This document shows, one piece after another, positions 24,447 through 35,324 of a stretch of DNA of 64,000 nucleotides. Made by a program: the position numbers and the translations under genes. The stretch spans positions 14,826,584 to 14,890,583 of the forward strand of contig OU744725.1 of NCBI GenBank assembly GCA_916613615.1, in the 5' to 3' direction. A model generated the notes under the pieces. That model saw nothing but the letters and a program-made list of their open reading frames with translations, was not told where the DNA came from and did no database searches. Each line of letters starts with the position of its first letter. Position 1 is the stretch's first letter. Source of the DNA: Steromphala cineraria (lineage: Eukaryota; Mollusca; Gastropoda; Trochida; Trochidae).

Positions 24447-25427
24447 GTAAAACGACTAGTCCATGTTTGCATGTATTACTTCACTTAACATAATAGTGAT
24501 AACATTAACATTTCACATCAGAGTTTTACATTATGAGTTTTTGAGATTCATCCTCTTTCTGAAATCTTCAAAATCTATATATTTGGTGATTGGCAATTTC
24601 TTCTGATTTTTTATTTTGGACTTGTAAGTTTTTCATTGTCAATTTGGGGTCTCTTTCTCGTTTCAAAACATATTTTTCTTATGAAATATTTGTTTTATCA
24701 TCTAGAACCAAGAACAATTGTGTGACTCTGTGTTTGGAGTTTTCACTTTACAAGCAATACTCATTTTGTATATTATGACACACATATTAACAATCAAAGA
24801 AAAGAACAAAAAGATTAACTTAACATTAACATTAACTTTTAACAACAAGCTGTGATCCCTTGAGAGATTTAACTGAATCTTTGTGTTTGTGTTGTGAAAT
24901 GTTTAGTTGGGAGTATCAGAAAATAGAAATATGGGTACTTTTGTCTAATAAAGAGTGAAGATCTATCTGAAAACGCATATGTTTGCAATGTGCTGGTCAT
25001 AATTTTGATAAAATATTATAAAAAATCCATATTCATATTCATTGAAAAAATTAAAATTATCGGACACAACAACATTTTCATCTATAAGGCCACATGCCCC
25101 GTATGGCTATGTAGATAACCAGCCCATGAAATTGTTCCATTTAGCAAAAGCTGTACATCCTGAATTACAAATCCAATTAGTTATATTTTTCTGATTCAAC
25201 TTTCTTGCAAATCTACAATTCATTAGCTAAATGAATGACATATGTAACATAGCCATGGACAGTCTAATTTAAAATCAACATTGCTCCGAGTGATAAAACT
25301 TATCAGGATACAAGCCTTATCCAGCTTTGATATCCTCTCTGGTTGAATTCAGCCAACCTTCTCGCATATTGTTGTAACCAGTTTAGCACAGACAAATCCT
25401 AGTCATAAGCTATCCAATCCCATTTTT
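24447..25427. other. Intronic stretch, nothing seen
   Basis: AT-rich sequence without supported features, ending at the start of the interrupted family 1 element. Confidence 0.5.
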
Positions 25428-25542
25428 AGCTCATCTGGCCTGTAAGGCCCGATGGGCTTATGGCATGGCATGGTGTCCGGCATCCGTCCGTCCATCCGTC
25501 CATCCTTCCGTAAACTTTGTGGAATTTCGACTTCCTCTCCAG

Positions 25543-25649
25543 GGGTTAGATTTTCGAAGCTCTCTTAGTACTAAGATAGTCGTAAGTACCATACATTAAC
25601 ATTGGCCTACGACTATCTTAGCACTAAGAGAGCTTCGAAAATCTAGGCC
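25543..25649. mobile_element. 107-bp palindromic MITE
   Basis: Two 38-bp near-perfect inverted arms (25547-25584 and 25608-25645), starting TAGATTTTCGAAGCTCTCTT, surround a loop of about 23 bp. The host monomer reads ctccag|aacc elsewhere; here CAG appears on both sides, suggesting a 3-bp target duplication. It has no coding capacity. As DNA or RNA it would form a long hairpin. Confidence 0.85.
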
Positions 25650-26011
25650 CAGAACCATAAGGCCTAGAAATCTAAAACTTTGTGTACAGACTCCTTGACT
25701 AGTGAGGATTAAAAATTGTAGCTTTGGTGGCCCTGTGACCCCTAATAAGGGCCACAGAGGCCACGCCCTTAAAACCTTTTTTCATCTTCTTCTCCAGAAC
25801 TATGAGGCCTAGAAACCTAAAACTTTGTGTACAGACTCCTTGACTAGTGAGGATTAAAAATTGTAGCTTTGGTGGCCCTGTGACCCTTAATAAGGGCCAC
25901 AGGGGCCACGTCCTAAAAACCTTTTTCATCTTCTTCTCCAGAACCATGAGGCCTAGAAAGCTGAAACTTTGTGTACAGACTCCTTGACTAGTAAGGATTA
26001 TAAATTGTAGC

Positions 26012-26195
26012 AATTATTGGCATAAACTAACCTCTGGGACGAACTTAGCCCCTCTCTTCGTTCCCCTGAACGTGCCTGCAGAAGTCTAGATAAAAAATAA
26101 AGAGAAAAAACTTAAGTCATATTTATCATTAGTGGTATGCAGCTCCCTTCTTCCCTTGAGTTATCTCCCTTTGACTGACCAAGCTTCATATTCTC
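26012..26195. repeat. DIRS copy 1 left inverted terminal repeat
   Basis: Starts AATTATTGGCATAAACTAAC. From 'cctctgggacgaactta' to 'gcttcatattctc' it is the near-perfect reverse complement of the right end. The outermost ~20 bases differ between the two ends, as is usual in DIRS elements. It contains GAGTTATCTCCC. Confidence 0.9.
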
Positions 26196-26985
26196 TTCTG
26201 CACTCCTTCTGAGTGGAAGTGTCTGTCAGAAGTCTGGACTTTGTGTTTTTCAAATCAAGCCTTCTAACTACTGAAGATTGTTTTCATGGTATGTGTTGCC
26301 GAAATTGGGTCTTTGACAATCGCATTCTGTGTTATTTGTGTGAATTTTATTTCAAATTTTCCTTGTTTTTTGCTGTTTACCTTGGACATAGTTTCTTTCA
26401 CTTGTGATTGCTGTTGTCCAGGTTTATTGTTTGTTTTTTTTTTAGCTCTAGTCTTTTTATTCTTTGTGGTAATATTGGACTAGATTTTCTTTTCTTGTCT
26501 TCAATTGCTCATACTTTGGAACTGTACATTTGTCTTCCAGTCCAGTTTTAGGTCACTACATTTGATGTTTTTTGGTCAGTTGGTAATTATCAAGCCTTGT
26601 TTCTCTACTATCTAGTACTATCTGCTGCATTATTGGCTGCATATCTATTAGTTTTGCTGTTAGCCTAGTAGGGGTCATGTACTTGTAGTGTTTGTCACAA
26701 AAATGTACTTCAGCCCTAGCTTTTATGACTTTCTTTATATGGCTCAATAGTTAGTGTTTACTCTGTAATCACAGTATCACCTATCAGGAGCTGCCAGTGT
26801 ATATTCTCAATCAACTTGTCTTTTAGCAGTAGGTTAACCTCACACAGTGTTAAGGTACTTTATCTATGGATAATATTGGCAGTATTTTCCTGTACATGAC
26901 CTGTAACTGGTTACAGTTAATTTTAACAGCTTATTTTGACAGTATGTAATTTTTTCTTGGTTTGACAGTGGTTTTATGTCATATT

Positions 26986-27345
26986 TAACGGCTCATTATG
27001 GCAGGTTTTACTTTTCTGAGGCTTTCCAGTGGATAAAATTTACTGTTTAACGGCTCATAATGGCAGTTTTTACTTTTCTGAGGCTTTCCAGTGGATAAAA
27101 TTTACTTTTTAACGGCTCTTTATGGCAGTTTTTACCTTTCTGAGGTTTTCCACTGGATAAAATTTATTTTTTAACGGCTCATTATGGCAATTTTTACTTT
27201 TCTGAGGCTTTCCACTGGATAAACTTTACTTTTAACGGCTCATTATGGCAGTTTTTACCTTTCTGAGGCTTTCCACTGGATAATATTTACTTTTTAACGG
27301 CTAGTTATGGCAGGTTTTACCCTTGGGAGATTCCAGTGTGACAAA
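26986..27345. repeat. 60-bp tandem repeat in DIRS copy 1 leader (6 units)
   Basis: Units start AACGGCTCATTATGGCAG and continue with 'tctgaggctttccagtggat'. Six units are seen here and seven in copy 2 (59370 on), so the number changed since the copies separated. Confidence 0.85.
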
Positions 27346-27789
27346 GTTAAATTTCAAAGGCTAATTACGGCAGTGTTTTTTCCTTACATGGCTCTCCAGT
27401 GGATAAGAGGTAATGATTAACGGCTAATCTTGACAGTGTTTACCTTTACAGGGCCTGTCAGGGTAGAATTCTCCTTTTATGGCAACTTATCGGCAGTGTT
27501 TACCTGTACAGGGCCTGCCAGGTACCAAGTGACAGTGTTTACCATTCACGGGCCTGTCTGCCTTGGTGGGTCTTGGTGACCCGTTAATTATACCCTACCT
27601 CAGTCTGGCGCCTAGTCTGGCACAGAGCTGAACGGGTTGTACGCTGTTGACACAGTCAACCTTTTCCTTCTCATCCGTGAGGGGTTACAGGCCTGGTCAC
27701 ACGTGCAGGGTCAGTTGCGCCCATCTTGCTAGGTCTTGCCTCAGTCTGGCTCCCACGGCGGAACAGCTGGGAAGGCCGATGGCATACCT

Positions 27790-29000
27790 GTTAGCCGTGG
27801 AACGGCGGGCGACAGGGGCCGTTAGCCGTGAAACGGCGGCCGTTAGCCGTGGAACGACGGCCGTTAGATGTGGAACGGCGGCCGTTAGCCGTGGAACGGC
27901 GGCCGTTAGCTGTGAACAGCGGCCGTTAGCCTTGCACTGCGGCCGATAGCCGTGGAACGGTGGCAGATAGCCGTTGAACGGCGGTCAACGGGAGCTGTTA
28001 GCCGTGGACGGCGGCTGATAGCCGTGGAACGGCAGGCAACAGGGGCCGTTAGCCGTGCAACAGCGGCCGTTAGCCGTGAAACGGCGGCCTTAAGCCGTGG
28101 AACGGCGGCCTTAAGCCGTGGAACGGCGGCCGTTAGCCGTGGAACGGAGGCCGTTAGCCGTGAACAGCGGCCGTTAGCCGTGCACTGCGGGCGATAGCCG
28201 TGGAACGGTGGCAGATAGCCGTTGAACGGCGGTCAACGGGAGCCGTTAGCCGTGGACGGCGGCCAATAGCCGTGGAACGGCGGTCGACGGGGGCCGTTTG
28301 CCTTGCAACAGCGGCCGTTAGCCGTGGAACGGCGGCCGTTAGCCATGGAATGCCATCCGCTAGCCTTGGTATGGCTTCTGTTAGCTGTGCAACGGCGCCC
28401 TACGGCACCCTTTAGCCGTGGAATGACGCCCTTTAGCCGTGAAATGGCAGCTGTTAGCCGTGGAATGGCGGGCGTTAGCCATGGAATGGCGGACGTTAGC
28501 CGTGGAACGGCGGCCTACGGCGGCTTAAGCCATGGGACAGCGCCCGTTAGCCGTGGTATGGCGACCGTTAGCCATGGAATTGCGTCTGATAGCCATGGAA
28601 CGGTGGCCTACGTCGCCCTTTAGCCGTGGAATGGCGACCGTAAGCCGTGAATGGCGGCCGTTAGCCATGGAAAGGCGGCCGTTAGCCGTGGAACGGCGGC
28701 TTTTAGCCGTGGGACAGCGCCCGTTAGCCGTGGTATGGCGACTGTTAGCCATGGAATTGTGTCCGTTAGCCAGGGAACGGTGGCCTACGTCGCCCTCTAG
28801 CCGTGGAATGGCGGCCGTTAGGCGTGAAATGGTGGCCGTTAGCTGTGGAATGGCGGCCGTTAGCCGTGGGACAGCAGCCTTTAGGCGTGGAATGGCGGCC
28901 GCGGCAGCCGTTAGTCGTGGGACGCCAGCCGTTAGCCGTGGACAGCGGCTGTTAGCCGTGGAATGGCAGCCGTTAGCCGTGGACGGCGGCCGTTAGACGC
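27790..29000 (+). repeat. GC-rich 21-bp minisatellite in DIRS copy 1
   Basis: The consensus unit is GCCGTGGAACGGCGGCCGTT plus A. The period is exactly seven codons, so frames stay open over hundreds of bases (for example repeats of AVSRGTA). GCCGT and ACGGC are complementary, so each unit can fold on itself. GC content is far above the surroundings. Whether any of it was gag coding sequence cannot be told. The copy 2 array is about 300 bp shorter and differently arranged. Confidence 0.85.
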
Positions 29001-29551
29001 AGGAACCTAGCCGCTACAGACCCTTTGTATGAGAGCCGTGGGTTATAGGGGGTCAATCTAATCGTTACAGATTTTGTGTATGGAACTCGTGAGTTTGTAG
29101 TGGGTCAAACCTGGCCTGATTTTTGTGTATGCGAACCTTGATGGGACTAATCCAGTCTTAACGGCTTCCCTGTAAGGAAGCCATGGGTTGTAACTGGTCA
29201 GACCTAGCTACTACAGTAGTCTGGCTGTTACAACCATTTTTCGAATGGGAGCCGTGATTTTGTAGCTGATCAACCCAGCCGCTATAGACCTCCCATTCTT
29301 CAGCTGTGAGTTTTATTTGTAGTGGATCAAACCCAGCGATTATATACCATATGTACAGTGACCATAGGTACAAGACAGGTCTAGTCCAGCCAGTAAGGAC
29401 ATCCAGTTCAAGCTCTCTTATGGACCACTGGTATTGAAACTAGGATTACATAGAAGGTCTAACCAAGCCATTACAAACATTTGGTACAGAAGCAATAGTT
29501 CTGTACTAAGTCAGACTTCTCCTCCAAGTTCACCATGGAGTTTTTGAAAAT

Positions 29552-30440
29552 GTACACAAGTTGGTTCAGTTAGGAAGCAAGTTCGTCAATATGGACCTCA
29601 AGGATGCCTATCTCCATATTCCTATTCACGTTCTGTCTCAGAGATATCTAAGGTTCGATGTCAACGGCCGCAGATTTCAATTCCGAGCTCTCCCCTTCGG
29701 GGTTTCCTTCGCCCCGTGGCTTTTTACGATGGTTATGAAACCGTTACTCCGTTACTTCATCTCAGGGGAATAGCTATTCAGGGATATCGCGACGACTTTC
29801 TAGTGAGACATCGGTCGACAGCCATGCTTATCAGACACACCAATTTCGAGATCCATGTTTTCACTCATCTCGGATGGATAGTGCACCCGGACAAGTCCGA
29901 ACTGACGCATAATCCCAGGATCAAGTTTCTAGGAGCTCTTCTAGACGCAGTGAAGGGATACTTTTTTTTTCCAATTCAAGATCGCTTGGATAAACTTGAA
30001 CAGAAGGTTCCATCTGGATCAGATCATAACTTGTCCTCTTTACGTTTGCCAAGAACTAAGCTGGTGGACACAGGAGTCCAATGTGTTATCAGGAACAAGC
30101 TTCACGGTCCCTCAACCTCAGTTTACCATATTCACGGATACGTCACAGGAATCAGCCCGATTCCATACCCGATAGCTTGGGCGGTAGACACCCTTTCCAC
30201 CTCTTGGGAGGGCATGGTAGCGTATATGCCTTTCCACCGATCAAGATTATTCCGGACGTACTGGCAAAGATCGTGTTTCAGGCCTGCTTAGTTTATCTAG
30301 TGGCTCCAGCCTGGCCCACAAGGCCATGGTTTCCAATCCTGTTGGATCTGCTCACGGATTATCACCTCAAACTGCCTCTCTGGGAGAATCTGTTATTTCA
30401 ACCACACTCGCTCAGGAATCGCGGGAATCTCGGGACACTC
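29552..30440 (+). pseudogene. DIRS copy 1 reverse transcriptase / RNase H, degenerate
   Basis: RT motifs are visible: LGSKFVNMDLKDAYLHIPI (motif A region), FRALPFGVSFAPWLFTMVMK (motif B region), a catalytic box at 29785-29796 reading Tyr-Arg-Asp-Asp where DIRS usually has Tyr-Leu-Asp-Asp, and HLGWIVHPDKS plus FLGALLDA of the thumb. The RNase H-like and post-RNase H segments follow (VYLVAPAWPTRPWFP, GTLNLHVWRLSS). The frame changes after the FTMVMK segment (about 29750) and again after the poly-T near 29965, so no intact protein can be made. The family assignment from motifs is firm. Confidence 0.85.
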
Positions 30441-31549
30441 AACCTTCACGTGTGGAGATTATCGTCAAATCCCTCAAGGCACAAGCTATTGTTGAGTCTG
30501 TCAGACCCTCTACAGCAAGACTCTATGATGCTAGGTGCCGAATCTTCACAGAGTGGAGACGAGAAAGGGAATTGTTAGATTCAGAAATATCTATCCCAAT
30601 GACCGCAGAGTTTCTATTGTACTTGAGGAATACAAGGTAGTGAAACACGGCAAAATAGAGTGATACAGATTGGCGAAAGCTTCAGTCTGTGACATTCAGG
30701 GTTTTTTCTGTAGGACCGTATAAATCTTTACACATGATGATTAGATCCTTCCAGATAAAGGATATTACATCTCCATCAGTTTTCCCTAAGGGGGATCTTT
30801 GTATTGTCTTACAGTCATTAATGAAAGCCCTGTACGGATATGAGCTCTACTCTGTTGAGATTTTTGTCGTACAAGACGGCCTTTTTTACTGGCCTTTGCT
30901 TCGGCCGCTCATGTATCAGAACTTCATGCTATTGACAATTCTTCCATTAGATTCTCTAATGATAAGAAGGAAGAATCTTGCCAAGCCTTACAGGAATTCT
31001 TAGCCAAAGATCAGTCTACTTCTGCGAGACCGTTGGGAACTAGATCGTACAGGATTCCAGCCTTGCCTACTTGATTTCTCGTTCGGACAAGAGAGACTGT
31101 TATGTCCAGTCAGGTGTTTGAGATGGTATCTTCAGAGGACGGCTTCCTTTTGCGGTAATAGGAGGAGATTATTTTTGTCCTGTAAGACTGCGGTGGATTC
31201 AGAAATCTCTAAAAATACCATTTCTTCATGGCTAAGGAAAACCATTGTATATGCATATCAAATCATGGATCAGGAAACGGTGAATGTCAAGTTCTCTCCT
31301 CACGCCTTGTCATCTTCATTATCAGCATGGAAATCAGTATCAATCCAACGGCTCGTAGCCACATGTCAATGGAAAGGTTCTAACTCTTTTATATCACCCT
31401 ATCTCCAGGATATATCTCCCTCACTAGCAGGAGTCAGCAAGTTGGGACCTCTAGTAGCGGCTCAGCAATTAATTGACCTGTGCCTGAGTCGTATTCTCAA
31501 GGAAAAAGAAAGGGGGGGGGGGTCGGGGTCGTCGGGAAGGAGTCGATGA
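30441..31549 (+). pseudogene. DIRS copy 1 tyrosine recombinase, degenerate
   Basis: The N-terminal arm-like part reads VEIIVKSLKAQAI and RLYDARCRIFTEWRRE. The core follows in other frames. The first catalytic Arg position (ASAA-x-VSELHA) is CAT, His, at 30910-30912. The H-x-x-R box reads HALS, so Arg is replaced by Ser (31301-31312). The nucleophile region SFISPYLQD keeps its Tyr. Several frameshifts and stops separate the pieces (for example around 30640 and 31070). It would once have integrated a circular DNA intermediate; now it is inactive. Confidence 0.85.
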
Positions 31550-32140
31550 CTGACCTCTTCAAGATGGATCTCTTACTTTCGAAGATGAGACCTACCTATG
31601 ACTAGAGTTATGGTGATGGCTGCAGTGTTCAGGGAATTGGAGAGTATGTTTGTCACCTGTTGTGGACCGGTATACCCACCAAACTCTGTCACATGTTTTG
31701 AACTAAATCCAAATATGACGTAAGGGTAGATCTACCCGGAAGTGACGTCATAAGAGACCGGAAGTGACGTCATAAGGAACCGGAAGTGACGTCATATAGA
31801 CATTAACAACCGGAAGTGACTTCAGAATCTTTATGAGGTCTTAACTAAGTCGTAATTATTATAAGATATCTTAAGTTTACGTCATATCCGGACCCGAAAG
31901 ACCTAACATATTTATCTTGTGGTATGCACTCACATTAGCATGGAATTCAGGTGAAAGGATTAATAAAGAAAGGTGTTTAGCATAAGGATGTTTCGGTGGT
32001 TGTTATTATTCATATAAGAATTGAGTACATCCTAAGATCATCTCTGACTTATTTGATTGACTAAGTTATTCCTAGTTATTGGCATAATATTGTAAAGCGA
32101 CATCCCCTGGATCCCTCCTCCTATTATGTGTAATTCGGGA

Positions 32141-32233
32141 CTAAGTTCGTCCCAGAGGTTAGTTTATGCCAATAATTAGGAACAATTACATATATTGTTA
32201 GTAATTATTAGTAAACTTACCTCTGGGACGAAC
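32141..32233. repeat. DIRS internal complementary region (ICR)
   Basis: Bases 32141-32177 are the exact reverse complement of the element's first 37 bases (26012-26048). Bases 32178-32233 are the reverse complement of its last 56 bases (32465-32520). The junction at 32177/32178 is therefore a template for joining both termini into a circle, the hallmark of DIRS replication. Confidence 0.95.
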
Positions 32234-32313
32234 AATATATCCCACCCAAGGTTTACTAATTCCTCCCCACATGTGTTCCAGGTGATGTTGTTTTTTCGAA
32301 GTACATGCAGTAC

Positions 32314-32520
32314 GAGAATATGAAGCTTGGTCAGTCAAAGGGAGATAACTCAAGGGAAGAAGGGAGCTGCATACCACTAATGATAAATATGACTTAGGTT
32401 TTTTCTCTTTATTTTTTATCTAGACTTCTGCAGGCACGTTCAGGGGAACGAAGAGAGGGGCTAAGTTCGTCCCAGAGGTAAGTTTACTAATAATTACTAA
32501 CAATATATGTAATTGTTCCT
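32314..32520. repeat. DIRS copy 1 right inverted terminal repeat
   Basis: Starts 'gagaatatgaagcttggtca' and runs to the element end ...TGTAATTGTTCCT. It is the inverse of 26012-26195 apart from the outermost bases. After it the host monomer resumes with TTTGGTGGCC at 32521. Confidence 0.9.
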
Positions 32521-33327
32521 TTTGGTGGCCCTGTGGCCCCTAATAAGGGTCACAGGGGCCACTCCCTAAAAACCTATTTTCATCTTCTTCTCCAGAACCA
32601 TGAGGCCTAGAAAGCTGAAACTTTGTGTACAGACCCCTTGACTAGTGAGGATTATAAATTGTAGCTTTGGTGGCCCTGTGACCCTTAATAAGGGCCACAG
32701 GGGCCACGTCCTAAAATCCTTTTTCATCTTCTTCTCCAGAACCATGAGGCCTAGAAAGCTGAAACTTTGTGTACAGACTCCTTGACTAGTAAGGATTATA
32801 AATTGTAGCTTTGGTGGCCCTGTGACCCCTAATAAGGGCCACAGGGGCCACTCCCTAAAAACTTATTTTGATCTTCGTCCCCAGAACCATGAGGCCTAGA
32901 AAGCTGAAACTTTGTGTACAATCTCATTGACTAGTGAGGATTATAAATTGTAGCTTTAGTGGCCCTGTGACCCCTAATAAGGGCCACAGGGGCCACGCCC
33001 TAAAAACCTATTTTGATCTTCTTCCTTAGAACCATGAGGCCTAGAAAGCTGAAACTTTGTGTACAGACTCCTTGACTAGTAAGGATTATAAATTGTAGCT
33101 TTGGTGGCCCTGTGGCCCCTAATAAGGGTCACAGGGGCCACGCCCTAAAAACCTATTTTCATCTTCTTCTCTAGAACCATGAGGCCTAGGAAGCTGAAAC
33201 TTTGTGTACAGACTCCTTGACTGATGAGGATTATGAATTGTAGCTTTGGTGGTCCTGTGACCCCAATATATATAAAGCATAATTGATAATGAAGCCTGAT
33301 GAGCTACAGAGCCAATGGCTCTATTTT

Positions 33328-34344
33328 TGTATATCGTCTAGCAGCAATAAACTTTAACGAATGGAACACTGGAGCTATATGCCCCTACCATGATATGATA
33401 AGATTTTATCGCTATCCTTGCCATTGGCTTGATGAGCTTTTGTCATAAAATGTGACAAAGGTGGTTGCGTCAGACCGTGAAGGAGAGGATATCCCGAATG
33501 GATAAAGTTCAAACCCTGATAGAGAAATTATTTTTTACAATGTTATTACTCACAGTTGAGTACAATCGAACTGTAGCCATGGTCAACCAGTCATTAGCAA
33601 AATGGGGCATTTGCTCTGCTAGCTGTTAGGGTATTGTAGGAGCTACACAGATTCAGATATACTGATTTAGCAGGATACAGTTCAACAAGCTACAGACCCG
33701 TGACTTTCTATTTATACACTTGCATCTTAAATAAGTGTAGCAACAATATTTTTTATGAAAAAAGTTCTTTTTGTATTAGGTTGGCAGGTTCAGTTGAAAT
33801 CATCTCAGCTTGAAGAACATAATTTATATTTTATCATCAGATAGACCAATGTATGTAGAAAATTAAGACACCTGTCTCATAGATCACCATTATAAATTTG
33901 TTCACAATTATGATTATCTACATAATTTGATTACATAATGTCCTTCCTTAGATAGCAATGCAAAATTAAACAGAAATTATGTTGCTGAGATTCATTACAA
34001 ATGTGCCAAAAATGAACAGAATCTGATAGAAATTATATGCATGAAAATTATTTATGCTTCACCAATGTAACATGCAAGTCTATAGAAATAACGTCCCTGT
34101 CCGAAAATAACTGACACAGGTCTGTATATTTCAATGGAAGCAAATTTCTGATCCTGTATTAAATGTTTTTTGGTCAAAGATACGAAGTGACATTGGATAA
34201 CATCAAAATACAGCTCTCGATCTTCATATCATGCCCGTTGGTTAAATCTTCACTTTAGATAAAAAAAATTCAGTCTAAAAGAATAGTAATGTTTGTTGTC
34301 GTAAAATGTTATGTGAAATATATGTGTTGATTGCCATGTTGCTG
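33328..34344. other. Intronic stretch with a possible SINE relic
   Basis: Around 33420-33540 a segment 'ttggcttgatgagctt ... aaagttcaaaccctgataga' resembles the segment at 49555-49660 with a B-box-like GTTCAAACCC. The rest shows nothing I can name. Confidence 0.35.
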
Positions 34345-34352
34345 AAGATGTT

Positions 34353-34605
34353 GACAGTCTAAGTAAACCTAGCTTCAATATTATCAGTTTCACTCCTATA
34401 CTGAGTCTAGAAAGGCCTATAGCCCACATATCGAATTGACCAATCAGAATTCATCTTACCAAGCCACAATAGTCTGCTTTCGCACATATAACGTTGGAGG
34501 GTCATAGTTCGCAGAAAGGTCGGCTGACGGGACCCTCTACTAGACCTTTCTAGACTCAGTATAAGAGTGAAGCGGATAATATGGAGGCTAGGTTTACTTA
34601 GACTG
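34353..34605. mobile_element. Long-TIR MITE (~253 bp) with 8-bp target duplication
   Basis: Inverted arms of ~55 bp start CAGTCTAAGTAAACCTAGC at the left and end GCTAGGTTTACTTAGACTG at the right. AAGATGTT flanks both sides (34345-34352 and 34606-34613). The left end carries two extra bases (GA) before the arm. An 8-bp duplication fits hAT-like elements. It has no ORF. Confidence 0.78.
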
Positions 34606-34639
34606 AAGATGTTTAGGTACATGTCTATAGAATCTTGAC

Positions 34640-34930
34640 ATACATGTAGTAGATGTTGTTGACACAAGTAACCTGCACATTTAACTTGATGTAGATATTG
34701 ATGTAGATAATATATATAAATGTTGATGTCAATGTTGATGTAGATGTTGATGTAGCCGTTGTTGACACAAATAACCTGCACCCTTCACTTGATGTAATGT
34801 TGATGTAGATGATATGTAAAAATGTTGATGTAGATAATATATATAATATATATAAATATTTTAATGAAGATAATGATGTCACTGTAGATGTAGCCGTTGT
34901 TGACACAAAAAGCCTGCACCTCTTACCTGC
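34640..34930. repeat. 'gttgatgtagat' microsatellite-like repeat and a duplicated segment
   Basis: Degenerate 12-bp GTTGATGTAGAT units, with 'gttgttgacacaa.taacctgcac' appearing about three times (near 34655, 34758 and 34895). Antisense ORFs over it are low-complexity. Confidence 0.7.
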
Positions 34931-35324
34931 CCCTTATATACGCTTCGCTTCATTTTCACCCTCGTTGAAATTCAATGTATGAAGCTGTGTATCATATGAT
35001 TATTTGATGTGAAGTGATTGCTGATGTTGCTACATGTTCAATCTTTGCAGCCGGATCTAAAACGTCAGATTGTATGAAATTAGAGTAATGATGCAACAAA
35101 GTGTACACCTTTGTGGAAGGGTTTAGTTGTGGAAGAATGAAAAAGGGAATAAACGGTTGTGGTTGAAGAGGGTGTTAAGATTGGAAAGCATTTGATGAAT
35201 TGATTGTGGATTGAAGGATGGATTTATTTTTTAGCTGAAAAGAAGTGGATGGGCGATTAAATAAATGGATGATTGATTAGAAATTTAATGGGTTGAAGGA
35301 TTGAAGGTTGGTAGGAAATATAAA

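Larger units (their letters stand above)
26012..32520 (+). mobile_element. DIRS-like tyrosine-recombinase retrotransposon, complete but coding-defective (copy 1)
   Basis: A 6509-bp element with imperfect inverted terminal repeats (26012-26195 and 32314-32520) and an internal complementary region (32141-32233). It carries a degenerate reverse transcriptase/RNase H and tyrosine recombinase on the + strand. It sits in a family 1 monomer with no target duplication, as expected for circle-intermediate, recombinase-mediated integration. A non-coding leader has 60-bp and 21-bp tandem repeats. No convincing gag could be identified. Frameshifts, stops and lost catalytic residues make it non-autonomous. 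Confidence 0.92.
25428..33327 (+). mobile_element. Family 1 hairpin-headed element, copy C, split by a MITE and a DIRS insertion
   Basis: The left part (25428-26011) has the hairpin start AGCTCATCTGGCCTGTAAGG, (GTCC)n and ~145-bp monomers. The right part (32521-33327) continues with about six monomers and ends GCCTGATGAGCTACAGAGCC. Removing 26012-32520 restores a perfect monomer 'attgtagc|tttggtggccctg'. A palindromic MITE at 25543-25649 interrupts another monomer. The element is therefore older than both insertions. Confidence 0.8.

Noticed and set aside
26213..26407. Open frame starting MEVSVRSLDF, also present at 58600, as a conserved small gene
   Set aside because: Its repetition is explained by the two copies of the DIRS element. 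The frame differs between copies downstream and no domain is visible.
27647..28996. AVSRGTA-type repeat ORFs as a real protein gene
   Set aside because: The 21-bp period keeps several frames open on both strands, and the same happens differently in copy 2. There is no evidence of selection. Kept only as a possible decayed gag region.
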